This document shows positions 56,647-64,000 of a stretch of DNA of 64,000 nt, piece after piece. Both the position numbers and the translations under genes were made by a program. The DNA comes from Mycolicibacterium tusciae JS617 (GTDB lineage Bacteria > Actinomycetota > Actinomycetes > Mycobacteriales > Mycobacteriaceae), in NCBI RefSeq assembly GCF_000243415.2, contig NZ_KI912270.1, positions 3,038,001 to 3,102,000 of the forward strand, read 5' to 3'. The stretch's first letter is position 1; every line of letters begins with the position of its first letter. The notes under the pieces were generated by a model. It saw only the letters and a list, made by a program, of their open reading frames with translations. It did no database searches and was not told the origin of the DNA.

Positions 56647-57357
56647 ATGACGGACCGCCTGTACTTTCGCCAGTTGCTCTCCGGCCGGGATTTCGCCGCC
56701 GGCGACATGATCGCCGAGCAGATGCGCAATTTCGCCTACCTCATCGGCGACCGCGAGACCGGCGACTGCGTCGTCGTCGATCCGGCGTATGCGGCTGGCG
56801 ACCTGGTCGACGCGTTGGAGGCCGACGGCATGCACCTGTCGGGCGTCCTGGTCAGCCATCACCATCCTGACCACGTCGGCGGCTCGATGATGGGCTTCGA
56901 ACTGAAGGGGCTCGCCGAACTGCTGGAGCGGGTGAGCGTGCCCGTACACGTCAACAGTGTTGAGGCCGAATGGGTTTCACGTGTCACCGGGATCGCCCGC
57001 AGCGAACTGACGGACCATCAGCACGGCGATGTGATCAAGGTCGGCGACATCGACATCGAGCTTCTGCATACTCCCGGCCACACCCCGGGAAGCCAGTGCT
57101 TCCTGCTAGATGGTCGGCTCGTCGCGGGCGACACACTGTTTCTAGAGGGCTGCGGCCGGACCGACTTTCCCGGTGGCGATGTCGACGAGATGTTCCGCAG
57201 CCTGCAGGCGCTGGCACAGCTGTCCGGCGATCCGACGGTCTTTCCCGGCCACTGGTATTCGCAGGAGCCCAGTGCGGCGCTTTCCGAGGTGCGACGCACC
57301 AATTACGTCTACCGCGCCAGCAATCTGGATCAGTGGCGCATGTTGATGGGCGGCTGA
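56647..57357 (+). CDS. MBL-fold metallo-hydrolase (glyoxalase II-like)
   Basis: 236 residues. Zinc motif LVSHHHPDHVGGS (HxHxDH, about 77-89), HTPGHTPGSQCFLL (about 140), GDTLFLEGCGRTDFPGG (about 161) and FPGHWY (about 200), the pattern of glyoxalase II-like hydrolases. It matches the conserved place of Rv0634c next to rpmG-hadABC in M. tuberculosis. Confidence 0.92.
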   Translation: MTDRLYFRQLLSGRDFAAGDMIAEQMRNFAYLIGDRETGDCVVVDPAYAAGDLVDALEADGMHLSGVLVSHHHPDHVGGSMMGFELKGLAELLERVSVPVHVNSVEAEWVSRVTGIARSELTDHQHGDVIKVGDIDIELLHTPGHTPGSQCFLLDGRLVAGDTLFLEGCGRTDFPGGDVDEMFRSLQALAQLSGDPTVFPGHWYSQEPSAALSEVRRTNYVYRASNLDQWRMLMGG

Positions 57358-57375
57358 GCGCTGCAGGTTCGGTTG

Positions 57376-57414
57376 CCCGACCGTAGCCGCGGCCTACCCC
57401 GACCGTAGCCGCGG
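57376..57414. repeat. 17-bp direct repeat
   Basis: CCCGACCGTAGCCGCGG occurs at 57376-57392 and 57398-57414 with 5 bp between the copies. Confidence 0.8.
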
Positions 57415-57428
57415 GGTGACATGCCTGG

Positions 57429-57508
57429 TGCCAACCTATGCGCGACATAGTCGCTCAACTACTACCGCGGAGTCCAACGCCGCCGACAGAGTCGCGCATA
57501 GGTTGGCA
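57429..57508. repeat. dispersed palindromic repeat, copy 1
   Basis: 18-bp perfect inverted repeat (TGCCAACCTATGCGCGAC at 57429-57446; its complement at 57491-57508) enclosing GTCGCTCAACTACTACCG. A related unit lies at 61530-61608. Confidence 0.85.
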
Positions 57509-57742
57509 ACTCGAGAAGTGCTCCGGACAGAGTGCCGCGGCGAGGGGGAGAAGAGGGCGCGGCGAAGAGAGAGGTGGCGCGGCGAAGGACCGAGAGGGCG
57601 GCGAAGCCGGCAAGGTTGCCACAAACCTCTATCGGCACTCCCGTCTCTGCTTACCCAGCGTCCTGGGGTTTTCCAGCAAATGACGCGGATGCAAATTCCT
57701 CTGATGCGGTAGCCGCGGGCGGACCGTGATATACGTCGGTGC

Positions 57743-58729
57743 GTGGAACGGGTCGATTTCCGGGCACTCAGCGTGGCCGACGTATCGCCCAGCGGGTGGA
57801 CTGCACTCGCCGCCTGGGTGGCCGTCATGGTGCTCATCGCGGCGTTGGTGTACGCGTGGCGGGCCTACCAGCGGGCGAGAGCACACGCCGAAGAGCTGAT
57901 GCAGCCCAACGTGGCGATGTACATGGAGCCGGCCGCCAACGACTGGCATCTCGTCGAACTCGTGGTCAGGAACTTCGGTCAGACCGCGGCGTACGGCATC
58001 CGATTCGAGTGGGCACACCCTCCGACCGTCGGCAAGTACGAGAACGTCTACGAGGATCGCTACGTCGACATCGTGCCGCTGAACCTCCCGGCAGAGATCC
58101 CGTATCTGGCGCCGTCGCAGGAATTCCGGATCGTGTGGGATTCGGCGCTGGACCGCCGCGAACTCGGAGAAACCATCGCGTCCCGCTTCGACGGCGCCGT
58201 CACCTACTCCGACCAGCCGACGACCAAGGGGTCCAAGCGAGCCGGGCGCCAATTCCGCTCGGCGGCCGTATTGGACTGGGCCACACTGCATCCGGTCGAG
58301 CGCCTGCAGTTGCTGACCACCCACGATTTGGCGCGGCAAGAGAAGCAGAAGCTGGAACTGCTGCGTAACCTTCTGACCTACTACCACTATGCGGCAAGCG
58401 AAAGTCGTGAAGAGGTCCTGCGTAGCGAGATCAACCGGGTCCGCACCGCCGCCGACAAGATGCGCGAGCGTCTGTCCGCCGCTAAGGCGAACACGCCCGC
58501 CGCAGGAGTCGCGCCGCCGCGGGACGCTCCGCCGCGGGCAGCCCAGTTCAACGCACCCCTGCGTGAGGTGAGCTTCACCGGGCCGCTGCGCGAGGTGCCG
58601 TCCACCGGGCCGCAAGACAACTCCCACGACCCGGCCCCCGTTCACGAGAACCGTGCGGACTACGACGACGATGACGCTCAAACCCAGGTGATCAACGGAC
58701 GGCCCCGGCACCGGCGCGACCTCGGCTAG
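57743..58729 (+). CDS. conserved membrane-anchored protein of unknown function
   Basis: 328 residues, GTG start. One membrane helix near the N-terminus (AAWVAVMVLIAALVYAW, about 23-39), then a soluble domain with beta-rich character (about 60-160), a helical stretch (LARQEKQKLELLRNLLTYY) and a Pro/Ala-rich tail ending with a charged DDDDAQ region. No family recognised; a cell-envelope or signalling role is possible but unproven. Confidence 0.75.
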   Translation: MERVDFRALSVADVSPSGWTALAAWVAVMVLIAALVYAWRAYQRARAHAEELMQPNVAMYMEPAANDWHLVELVVRNFGQTAAYGIRFEWAHPPTVGKYENVYEDRYVDIVPLNLPAEIPYLAPSQEFRIVWDSALDRRELGETIASRFDGAVTYSDQPTTKGSKRAGRQFRSAAVLDWATLHPVERLQLLTTHDLARQEKQKLELLRNLLTYYHYAASESREEVLRSEINRVRTAADKMRERLSAAKANTPAAGVAPPRDAPPRAAQFNAPLREVSFTGPLREVPSTGPQDNSHDPAPVHENRADYDDDDAQTQVINGRPRHRRDLG

Positions 58730-58808
58730 CCGGCAACACGAGGCTTGGCTTTCGTAACACTGTTACGTAACATCGGTCTGAAATCTCGATGCACTCAAAG
58801 GAGAGGCG

Positions 58809-59507
58809 ATGACCAGCCCGGTTGGCTACGAGTTCAACGATTCAGTCGCGACGATCACCATGGACGACGGCAAGGTCAACGTGCTGGGTCCCGACATGCA
58901 GGCCGCGATCAACGAGGCCCTCGACCGCGCCGAGAAGGACTCCGCAAAAGCGGTCGTGCTCGCGGGCAACGAGCGCGTGTTCAGCGGCGGGTTCGACCTC
59001 GCGGTATTCCAGTCCGGCGACGCGACGGCGGCCCACAACATGTTGGCCGGCGGCTTCGAGTTGTCGGTGCGGTGCCTGACGTTCCCCGCGCCGGTGATCA
59101 TGGCGGCGACGGGGTCGGCGATCGCGATGGGCTCGTTCCTGCTGCTGTCGGGCGACCATCGGGTCGGGCAGCCGAAGACCAAATGCCAGGCGATCGAGGT
59201 GGCCATCGGGATGACGATTCCGATCTCGGCGATCGAAATAATGCGGATGCGGTTGACGCCCGCGGCCTTTCACCGGGGCGTCGCACTGGCATCGATCTAC
59301 GTCGGCGACGAGACGATCACCGCGGGCTGGCTCGACGAGATCGTCGAAAAGGACCAGGTCCTCGCCAGCGCCCAGGCCACCGCAGCCGCGGCGGCGCAGT
59401 TGCACACCGGCGCACATGTCGCGACCAAACTCAAGGCGCGCGAATCGGCGTTGCAGGCGATCCGGGCCGGAATCGACGGATTGGCAACGGAATTCAGTCT
59501 CGGCTAG
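58809..59507 (+). CDS. crotonase-family protein (enoyl-CoA hydratase-like, EchA3-like)
   Basis: 232 residues. Oxyanion-hole regions FSGGFDLAVF (about 60) and ATGSAIAMGSFLLLSGDHRVG (about 100-120). The Glu pair of true enoyl-CoA hydratases is not clear, so it may be a hydratase-like isomerase or hydrolase. AAGGAGAGG lies 4 bp before the ATG. The position next to the Had/rpm block matches EchA3 (Rv0632c) in M. tuberculosis. TetR gene follows after 9 bp. Confidence 0.88.
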   Translation: MTSPVGYEFNDSVATITMDDGKVNVLGPDMQAAINEALDRAEKDSAKAVVLAGNERVFSGGFDLAVFQSGDATAAHNMLAGGFELSVRCLTFPAPVIMAATGSAIAMGSFLLLSGDHRVGQPKTKCQAIEVAIGMTIPISAIEIMRMRLTPAAFHRGVALASIYVGDETITAGWLDEIVEKDQVLASAQATAAAAAQLHTGAHVATKLKARESALQAIRAGIDGLATEFSLG

Positions 59508-59516
59508 GCCGCGCAG

Positions 59517-60131
59517 ATGCCCAGGGCCAAGCAACGCACGCCCGAGCTTCGTGAGCACCTGCTGGAGGTCGCGGTAGCGACGCTGGCCTCCGAGGGTTTC
59601 TCGGGGTTCACGACGCGACGGGTGGCGCAGCGCGCGGGCACCTCGGTGCCGGCGGTCTACGAGCTGTTCACCGACAAGGCCGGCCTGGTGCGGGCGATGT
59701 TCTTCGAGGGCTTCCGGCTGCTCGGTGCTGAGCTGGCCAAGGTGCCGGTGACCGGCGATCCACTCGACGACCTGGAACGGCTGGTGCCGGTGTTCCGGCT
59801 CTTCTGCCGCGCCTATCCGAGGCTGGCGCAGGTGATGTTCTCGCGGCCGTTCATGGACTTCGAACCGGGGCCCGATGAGCTGGCGGCGGGAGCGTCGGTG
59901 CGCGAGGTGTTCATCGGCCGGATACAGCGGTGCGCCGATGCGGGACTGCTGGCCGGCGATGTCACGGACATCGCGCACGTATTGCTCGCGTTGGCGCAGG
60001 GATTGGCCGTGCAGGAGTTGGGCCGCTGGCTCGGCCCGTCGGGGCCGTCGGTCGAGCGACGATGGAAGCTGGGCGTCGAGTCGCTGCTGGCGGGCTTTCG
60101 GCCCCAGGCTCAGAACCAGGGCCCGTCGTAG
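59517..60131 (+). CDS. TetR-family transcriptional regulator
   Basis: 204 residues. N-terminal helix-turn-helix FTTRRVAQRAGTSVPAVYELFTDKAGLVRAMF (about 25-56); the rest is a helical ligand-binding domain. Lies 9 bp after the crotonase gene and may control it in response to a CoA-linked ligand. Its 3' end overlaps the convergent lipoprotein gene by 22 bp. Confidence 0.92.
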   Translation: MPRAKQRTPELREHLLEVAVATLASEGFSGFTTRRVAQRAGTSVPAVYELFTDKAGLVRAMFFEGFRLLGAELAKVPVTGDPLDDLERLVPVFRLFCRAYPRLAQVMFSRPFMDFEPGPDELAAGASVREVFIGRIQRCADAGLLAGDVTDIAHVLLALAQGLAVQELGRWLGPSGPSVERRWKLGVESLLAGFRPQAQNQGPS

Positions 60132-61456
60132 TCTCCAGACGTTCCCCGGGCAACCTTTAACGTGTCGGGGTACAACCCTTGTAGCGCGAAATCCTTACCC
60201 GGACCCTCCGGCCAGATCAGGACCCAGCCGTCCTTGAGTTGACTCAAGGGAACCAGCGACCACCCCGAATGGACCGGTTGGGACGTGTTCAAGTCGATGA
60301 CGGGATTATCCGATTCATTGGTGACGTAAAGAAAATGCGCGCCGAGAAAAGTCTTGCTCAGATCGATTTTCAAACCGTTGATTTGCTGCTCGCTGAAACT
60401 GAAGACTTCGCTCTTGCGGGCCACGTCATAGACCGTGAGATAGTCGACGTCCCTACTACCTTTCAGCATCAGCAGATCACCGTAGGACGAAACATCTTCC
60501 AACGAAGGCGCAACGGGACCGACGGCCTGCTTGGCCGACATATCGAAGAAAAATACGCCAGGTGCAGCAGGCTCTCCGCCTCCGTGGTACATCAAGAAGC
60601 CCCGGGGAACCACCTGCATATCGGTGGCGACGACATTGGCGAACTCGCCGATTTTCGAACCGTCGACTCCGCTGAAAAATTCCACCAGCCATTGGTCATA
60701 GACCTCTACGGGGCTCACGACGTGAGTTCCCGTGTTGCGCGTGGCGGCATATCCGTCGTCTGTCACGTAGATCTGCTCAAACTGCCCGGCTCGCAGATGC
60801 GCTCGCTGCTTCAGCGTGCCGGGCTCCAGCGAGGTGACTGCGATTATCTGTAGGTCGAACCGGTCTTGTTCGGCGAAGTAGACCCCGCCGTCGGCGGCGG
60901 GGCGCAGACCGTACGAGTCCAGCGGCGCTGGTTGGCGCAATGTCGCGACCGTCTTTTTCGACGCGGCATCGACCATGCTGATTTCGGTGTACTTGGTCTC
61001 GAGCGTCAAACCCTGAGACGGTGTGGTCGCCGTGAAGGCATAAGTGACCAGAACATTGCCATCAGCGGTCGATGTGACGACGCACGCGAATTGCTCCAAT
61101 ACATCGCCCGCGGGCACCGGCACGGGCGGCATCGGCATGTTGATGCCAGTGCGCGTGTTAAAGACCCGACCCTCATAGATCGTGGGATTAGTCGAGCTCT
61201 CAGGGCAATTCGAATACACCGTGAATGAGTTCGCGGCAGGCGGGCCAGTGTCTTGCGTCGCCAACCCGGCGACGTTTGTCGCCCGCGTTGGCGCTGTGTC
61301 AGCCGCAGAAGTGGTGGGCGTCTGGGCGGCCGAAGTGCCTGTGCTCGGCGGGGATTGATCCGTCGAACAACCGGAAAGCAGCACAAGGCTCAGTAGCGCC
61401 GGGATTGCTCGTCGCCGAGTTCGGTATCGATTGGTTCCAGCCATAACGTTAGCCAT
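60110..61456 (-). CDS. probable lipoprotein with propeller-like domain
   Basis: About 448 residues from the ATG at 61456 (AGAAGAGG just upstream). Lipobox-like LLSLVLLSGCSTD near residue 25 indicates lipid attachment at Cys. After a Thr/Ser/Pro-rich linker, the protein has repeated beta motifs (for example YVTDDGYAATRN, MLKGSRDVDYLTVYDV, FLYVTNESDNPVIDL) that suggest a beta-propeller, but no family is recognised. Exported surface protein of unknown function. Confidence 0.78.
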   Translation of the reverse strand: MANVMAGTNRYRTRRRAIPALLSLVLLSGCSTDQSPPSTGTSAAQTPTTSAADTAPTRATNVAGLATQDTGPPAANSFTVYSNCPESSTNPTIYEGRVFNTRTGINMPMPPVPVPAGDVLEQFACVVTSTADGNVLVTYAFTATTPSQGLTLETKYTEISMVDAASKKTVATLRQPAPLDSYGLRPAADGGVYFAEQDRFDLQIIAVTSLEPGTLKQRAHLRAGQFEQIYVTDDGYAATRNTGTHVVSPVEVYDQWLVEFFSGVDGSKIGEFANVVATDMQVVPRGFLMYHGGGEPAAPGVFFFDMSAKQAVGPVAPSLEDVSSYGDLLMLKGSRDVDYLTVYDVARKSEVFSFSEQQINGLKIDLSKTFLGAHFLYVTNESDNPVIDLNTSQPVHSGWSLVPLSQLKDGWVLIWPEGPGKDFALQGLYPDTLKVARGTSGDYDGPWF

Positions 61457-61529
61457 GCCTCTTCTCTCACGTACCAGCTCGAACTCCCGGACCTGGACGC
61501 TTACGCCCGCTGAGACCATATATAAAGCT

Positions 61530-61608
61530 GCCAACGTACGCGCGACTTTGTCGCTCAACTACTACCGGCCGAAACCAAATACAGCGACTTTGTCGCTTCG
61601 AGGTTGGC
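61530..61608. repeat. dispersed palindromic repeat, copy 2
   Basis: Shares GCCAAC, GCGCGAC and GTCGCTCAACTACTACCG with 57430-57507, in the same order and spacing, but its arms (GCCAAC...GTTGGC) are less perfect. Lies between the lipoprotein gene and the next plus-strand gene. Confidence 0.75.
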
Positions 61609-61733
61609 ACGTGGACCACATACCCCGAGCCGGCATTCGGAGCCGGTATAACTGCCGCCGCCCGCCCCCCGCCGCCCGAACTTGGGGCAATTGCCCCATG
61701 TGCCTGCGCAGGCCGTCAACAAACGTTGACGGC

Positions 61734-62471
61734 ATGACTTCCACACCCCAGGCGGCCGCGTCCGCCACCAAGTATCTGCCCCTGCCCGACGGAGACGAGG
61801 AACGCGTCGTCGGCTTCGGCGTGATGGGCCTGCCCTTCGCCAGCAGGCACTACCTCGCCTTCCGCGACTTTCCCGCGACGTCCTTCTCCCCCGCCTATCT
61901 GTCGGTATGGCATCGCACCCCCGACGGCGTATGGACGTTTTACGCGACCACGCCCGGCGCGCAGAGCTGCTCGCGTTACTTCAGCTCGGCCACCCCCGTC
62001 GACCCGGTTGTCTGCGACATCAAGTCGCGCTGGGTCACGCCGTGGTGCCTCGCGATTTCCATTGACGACGTGCTGGATTGGCGCGTCGACATCACCGCCA
62101 CGCCCGCGACGCGACTGATGAGCGCCATCGCATCGCGAATGCCGGATGCGATGTCGCGAAGCCGCAAGGTGCTCGCCGCGATGGGCCCCGTCGTCGGGCC
62201 GCTGTTGGGTATCGGCCGGGTGAAGCTGACCGGCAACCTGCCCAACGGTCAAGAGTTCCGGATCGCCCCGCGACGGGTGTGGGCGGTCGCCGACTCGAGC
62301 GCCGTCGTGCACGGCGAGGATCTCGGGCCCATCGGACCGCATCCCGTGCAGGGCAACCTCGCGGACTTCCAGCTCCCCCAGCGCGGCATCTGCGTCGTCG
62401 CACAGGGCCGTTTCGAGGCATTCGACGTCGCGCGGCATCGCGACGGCGACCGTCTTGACCTATCCAGCTGA
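61734..62471 (+). CDS. conserved hypothetical protein
   Basis: 245 residues from the ATG at 61734; a longer reading upstream crosses the repeat and is not used. Mostly beta-like, with [17 protein letters not shown] (about 72) and [13 protein letters not shown]. No signal peptide, membrane segment or known domain recognised. Confidence 0.6.
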   Translation: MTSTPQAAASATKYLPLPDGDEERVVGFGVMGLPFASRHYLAFRDFPATSFSPAYLSVWHRTPDGVWTFYATTPGAQSCSRYFSSATPVDPVVCDIKSRWVTPWCLAISIDDVLDWRVDITATPATRLMSAIASRMPDAMSRSRKVLAAMGPVVGPLLGIGRVKLTGNLPNGQEFRIAPRRVWAVADSSAVVHGEDLGPIGPHPVQGNLADFQLPQRGICVVAQGRFEAFDVARHRDGDRLDLSS

Positions 62472-62502
62472 CCAACCGATGACGCTAGCGCAGAATCGGC
62501 AC

Positions 62503-64000
62503 ATGTCCTCCCCGCAGGCGCCGCCAGACCTTCCGACCCGTGCGGAGGTACTGGCGGCGCTGTCGGTGGCGATCGACCTCGGGTTGGGGCAGCCTGCCGA
62601 ACACATGCTGCGGTCGGCACTGATCGCGACGCGGATCGCCGACCGTCTGGGACTTACTGCATCGCAGCGCGATTGCATCTACTACTCGACGCTGATCATG
62701 TGGATCGGCTGTCACGCCGACTCCCATGAGTATGCGCGGTGGTTCGGCGACGATATCGCCGTGCGCCGCGGCTCGTATCTCGTCGACTGGTCGGGGCTGC
62801 CGTATCAGCGCTTCCTGCTGACCAACATCGGCCACGGCGAGTCCCTGCTGTCGCGACTGAAGACCGCGGCAACGCTGTATGCCAATGCGCGAGGCCATAT
62901 TTCGCAGCTCATCCACTCGCACTGCACCTCGGCGGCACTACTGGCCCAACGGATCGGTCTGTCCGACGACGTGCAGAGCGCGTTGCGGTTCACCTTCGAA
63001 CGCTTCGACGGCGGCGGCCTGCCGACCGGGGCGTCCGGCGAGGCCATCCCGATCGAGATGCGGGTAGCCCAGCTCGCCGACATGGTCGAGGTGCATCAGC
63101 GCGAGTATGGGACCGAGGGTGCGGTCGCGATGGCTCGCAGCCGCCGCGGTGGGCAGTTCGATCCCGCCGTTGTCGACGCGTTCGTCGCCGACCCGTCCGG
63201 GGTGCTCGCGGTGCCGTCGGCCGGCGATGTGTGGGCCACCGCGCTCCAACACGCGCCGGACCGCAACGCCCGCCTGGACGGCCCGTCACTGGACGCGCTC
63301 CTGGTGGCGCTCGGCGATTTCGTCGACCTCAAATGCCCCTTCACCCTGGGGCATTCGCGGGCGGTCGCCCAGCTGGCGGCAGACGCCGCCGTCTCCGCCG
63401 GATTGGACGACGATGCCGTCACGTTGACCCGCCGAGCGGCGTGGGTGCACGACATCGGCCGCATCGGGGTGTCGAACCAGATCTGGTCCAAATCAAGCGA
63501 TTTGACCTTGGCCGAGTTCGAGCGGATGCGGCTGCACCCGTATCTGTCCGAGCGCATCCTGTCGCGGGTATCGGGCCTCAAAGACGTCGCAGCGGTGGCC
63601 ACCAATCATCACGAATGCCTCGACGGCTCCGGGTATCCGCGCGGCCTGGCGGCGCGGCAGCTGACGATGCCCGACCGCTTGTTGGCGTGCGCGGTGAGCT
63701 ATCAGAGTGCGCTCGAACCGCGGCCCTACCGTGAGGCACTCGGGCCGGCCGGTGCCGCGCGCCGTCTGCGTGAACGCGTCCGCAACGGCGAGCTGGACTC
63801 GGTGGCCGCCGACGCCGTGCTGTATGCCTCTGGTCATGCGCCCGACAGGCCGAGTGCCCGGCCGCATGGGCTGACCGCGCGCGAGGTCGAGGTGCTCCGA
63901 CTGGTGGCTCAAGGCGCCAGCAACAAGGAGATCGCCGCCAAGCTGGTGCTCAGCGAGAAGACGGTCCGCAACCACGTGGAGCGGACGTACACCAAGATCG
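62503..64000 (+). CDS. HD-GYP-type phosphodiesterase-like protein with LuxR HTH (partial)
   Basis: At least 499 residues; the gene runs past the window end. The first half has a degenerate HD-like domain ([26 protein letters not shown]). The second half has a full HD-GYP domain: [35 protein letters not shown]. At the end there is a LuxR-type helix-turn-helix ([20 protein letters not shown]...[13 protein letters not shown]). HD-GYP domains usually hydrolyse cyclic di-GMP or related dinucleotides, so this may link such a signal to transcription. Confidence 0.88.
   Translation, partial: MSSPQAPPDLPTRAEVLAALSVAIDLGLGQPAEHMLRSALIATRIADRLGLTASQRDCIYYSTLIMWIGCHADSHEYARWFGDDIAVRRGSYLVDWSGLPYQRFLLTNIGHGESLLSRLKTAATLYANARGHISQLIHSHCTSAALLAQRIGLSDDVQSALRFTFERFDGGGLPTGASGEAIPIEMRVAQLADMVEVHQREYGTEGAVAMARSRRGGQFDPAVVDAFVADPSGVLAVPSAGDVWATALQHAPDRNARLDGPSLDALLVALGDFVDLKCPFTLGHSRAVAQLAADAAVSAGLDDDAVTLTRRAAWVHDIGRIGVSNQIWSKSSDLTLAEFERMRLHPYLSERILSRVSGLKDVAAVATNHHECLDGSGYPRGLAARQLTMPDRLLACAVSYQSALEPRPYREALGPAGAARRLRERVRNGELDSVAADAVLYASGHAPDRPSARPHGLTAREVEVLRLVAQGASNKEIAAKLVLSEKTVRNHVERTYTKI

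Larger units (their letters stand above)
57358..57742. other. repeat-rich intergenic region
   Basis: 385 bp with no gene. Holds a 17-bp direct repeat, a long palindromic repeat (57429-57508) and a G/A-rich run of GCGGCGAAG-like units (57530-57615). Confidence 0.6.

Noticed and set aside
57530..57615. CRISPR-like or tandem repeat array in the G/A-rich stretch
   Set aside because: Units are irregular and only partly similar, with no constant repeat-spacer spacing.
62739..63734. A 331-residue ORF
   Set aside because: It is a shadow of the HD-GYP/LuxR gene in another frame; it is Arg/Pro-rich with no domain.

Overview
The window comes from a high-GC actinobacterium of the genus Mycobacterium in the broad sense. 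The evidence is the right-hand block: rpmG, hadA-hadB-hadC (the mycolic-acid FAS-II dehydratases, specific to mycolate-producing bacteria), tRNA-Trp, secE, nusG, rplK and rplA in the mycobacterial order, with a VapBC pair and tRNA-Met/tRNA-Thr alongside.

Layout. (1) 1-22.7 kb and 45.5-49.4 kb: a cell-surface polysaccharide locus, nearly all on the minus strand. It has an initiating sugar-phosphate transferase, a fused UDP-xylose/UDP-glucuronate synthesis enzyme, a WecG/TagA-type transferase, GDP-mannose dehydratase and GDP-fucose synthase, a LmbE-like deacetylase, an O-antigen-ligase-like polymerase, FkbM methyltransferases, and a flippase. It also has a six-gene, translationally coupled operon carrying a CMP-sugar synthetase-like enzyme and a DUF115 protein. 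A low-molecular-weight tyrosine phosphatase lies on the plus strand. Two ISL3-family insertion sequences (50-1516 and 13442-14909) each have a perfect 8-bp target duplication; the second splits an FkbM gene. (2) 23268-44955: an IS21-family element (A) swollen to 21.7 kb by nested insertions. Its istB gene is split by tyrosine-recombinase transposon B (23785-43307). An integrase gene inside B is split by transposon C (30747-41324). The tnpB-like gene of C is split by transposon D (33883-39990). A further cassette, X, probably sits between tnpA and tnpB of B. (3) 50.2-64 kb: conserved chromosomal genes: ribosomal proteins, transcription and secretion factors, Had dehydratases, three tRNAs, VapBC, a NYN/OST-HTH protein, a metallo-hydrolase, a crotonase with a TetR regulator, a lipoprotein, and an HD-GYP/LuxR protein cut off by the window end.

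The main discovery is region 2. Transposons B, C and D each begin and end with TTNTC next to a 6-bp core, and all three events can be reversed on paper to the base. Removing each element with one core rejoins the host gene in frame, apart from independent single-base frameshifts in one host. Every insertion falls in the codons of a conserved catalytic motif of another mobile element's gene: the Walker A loop of IstB, the Arg-I box of a tyrosine recombinase, and the Arg-II/His box of another. This suggests Tn554-like transposons that use other transposons' catalytic motifs as attachment sites. Many recombinase genes here carry one-base homopolymer frameshifts, which could be real decay or assembly errors in repeated DNA.
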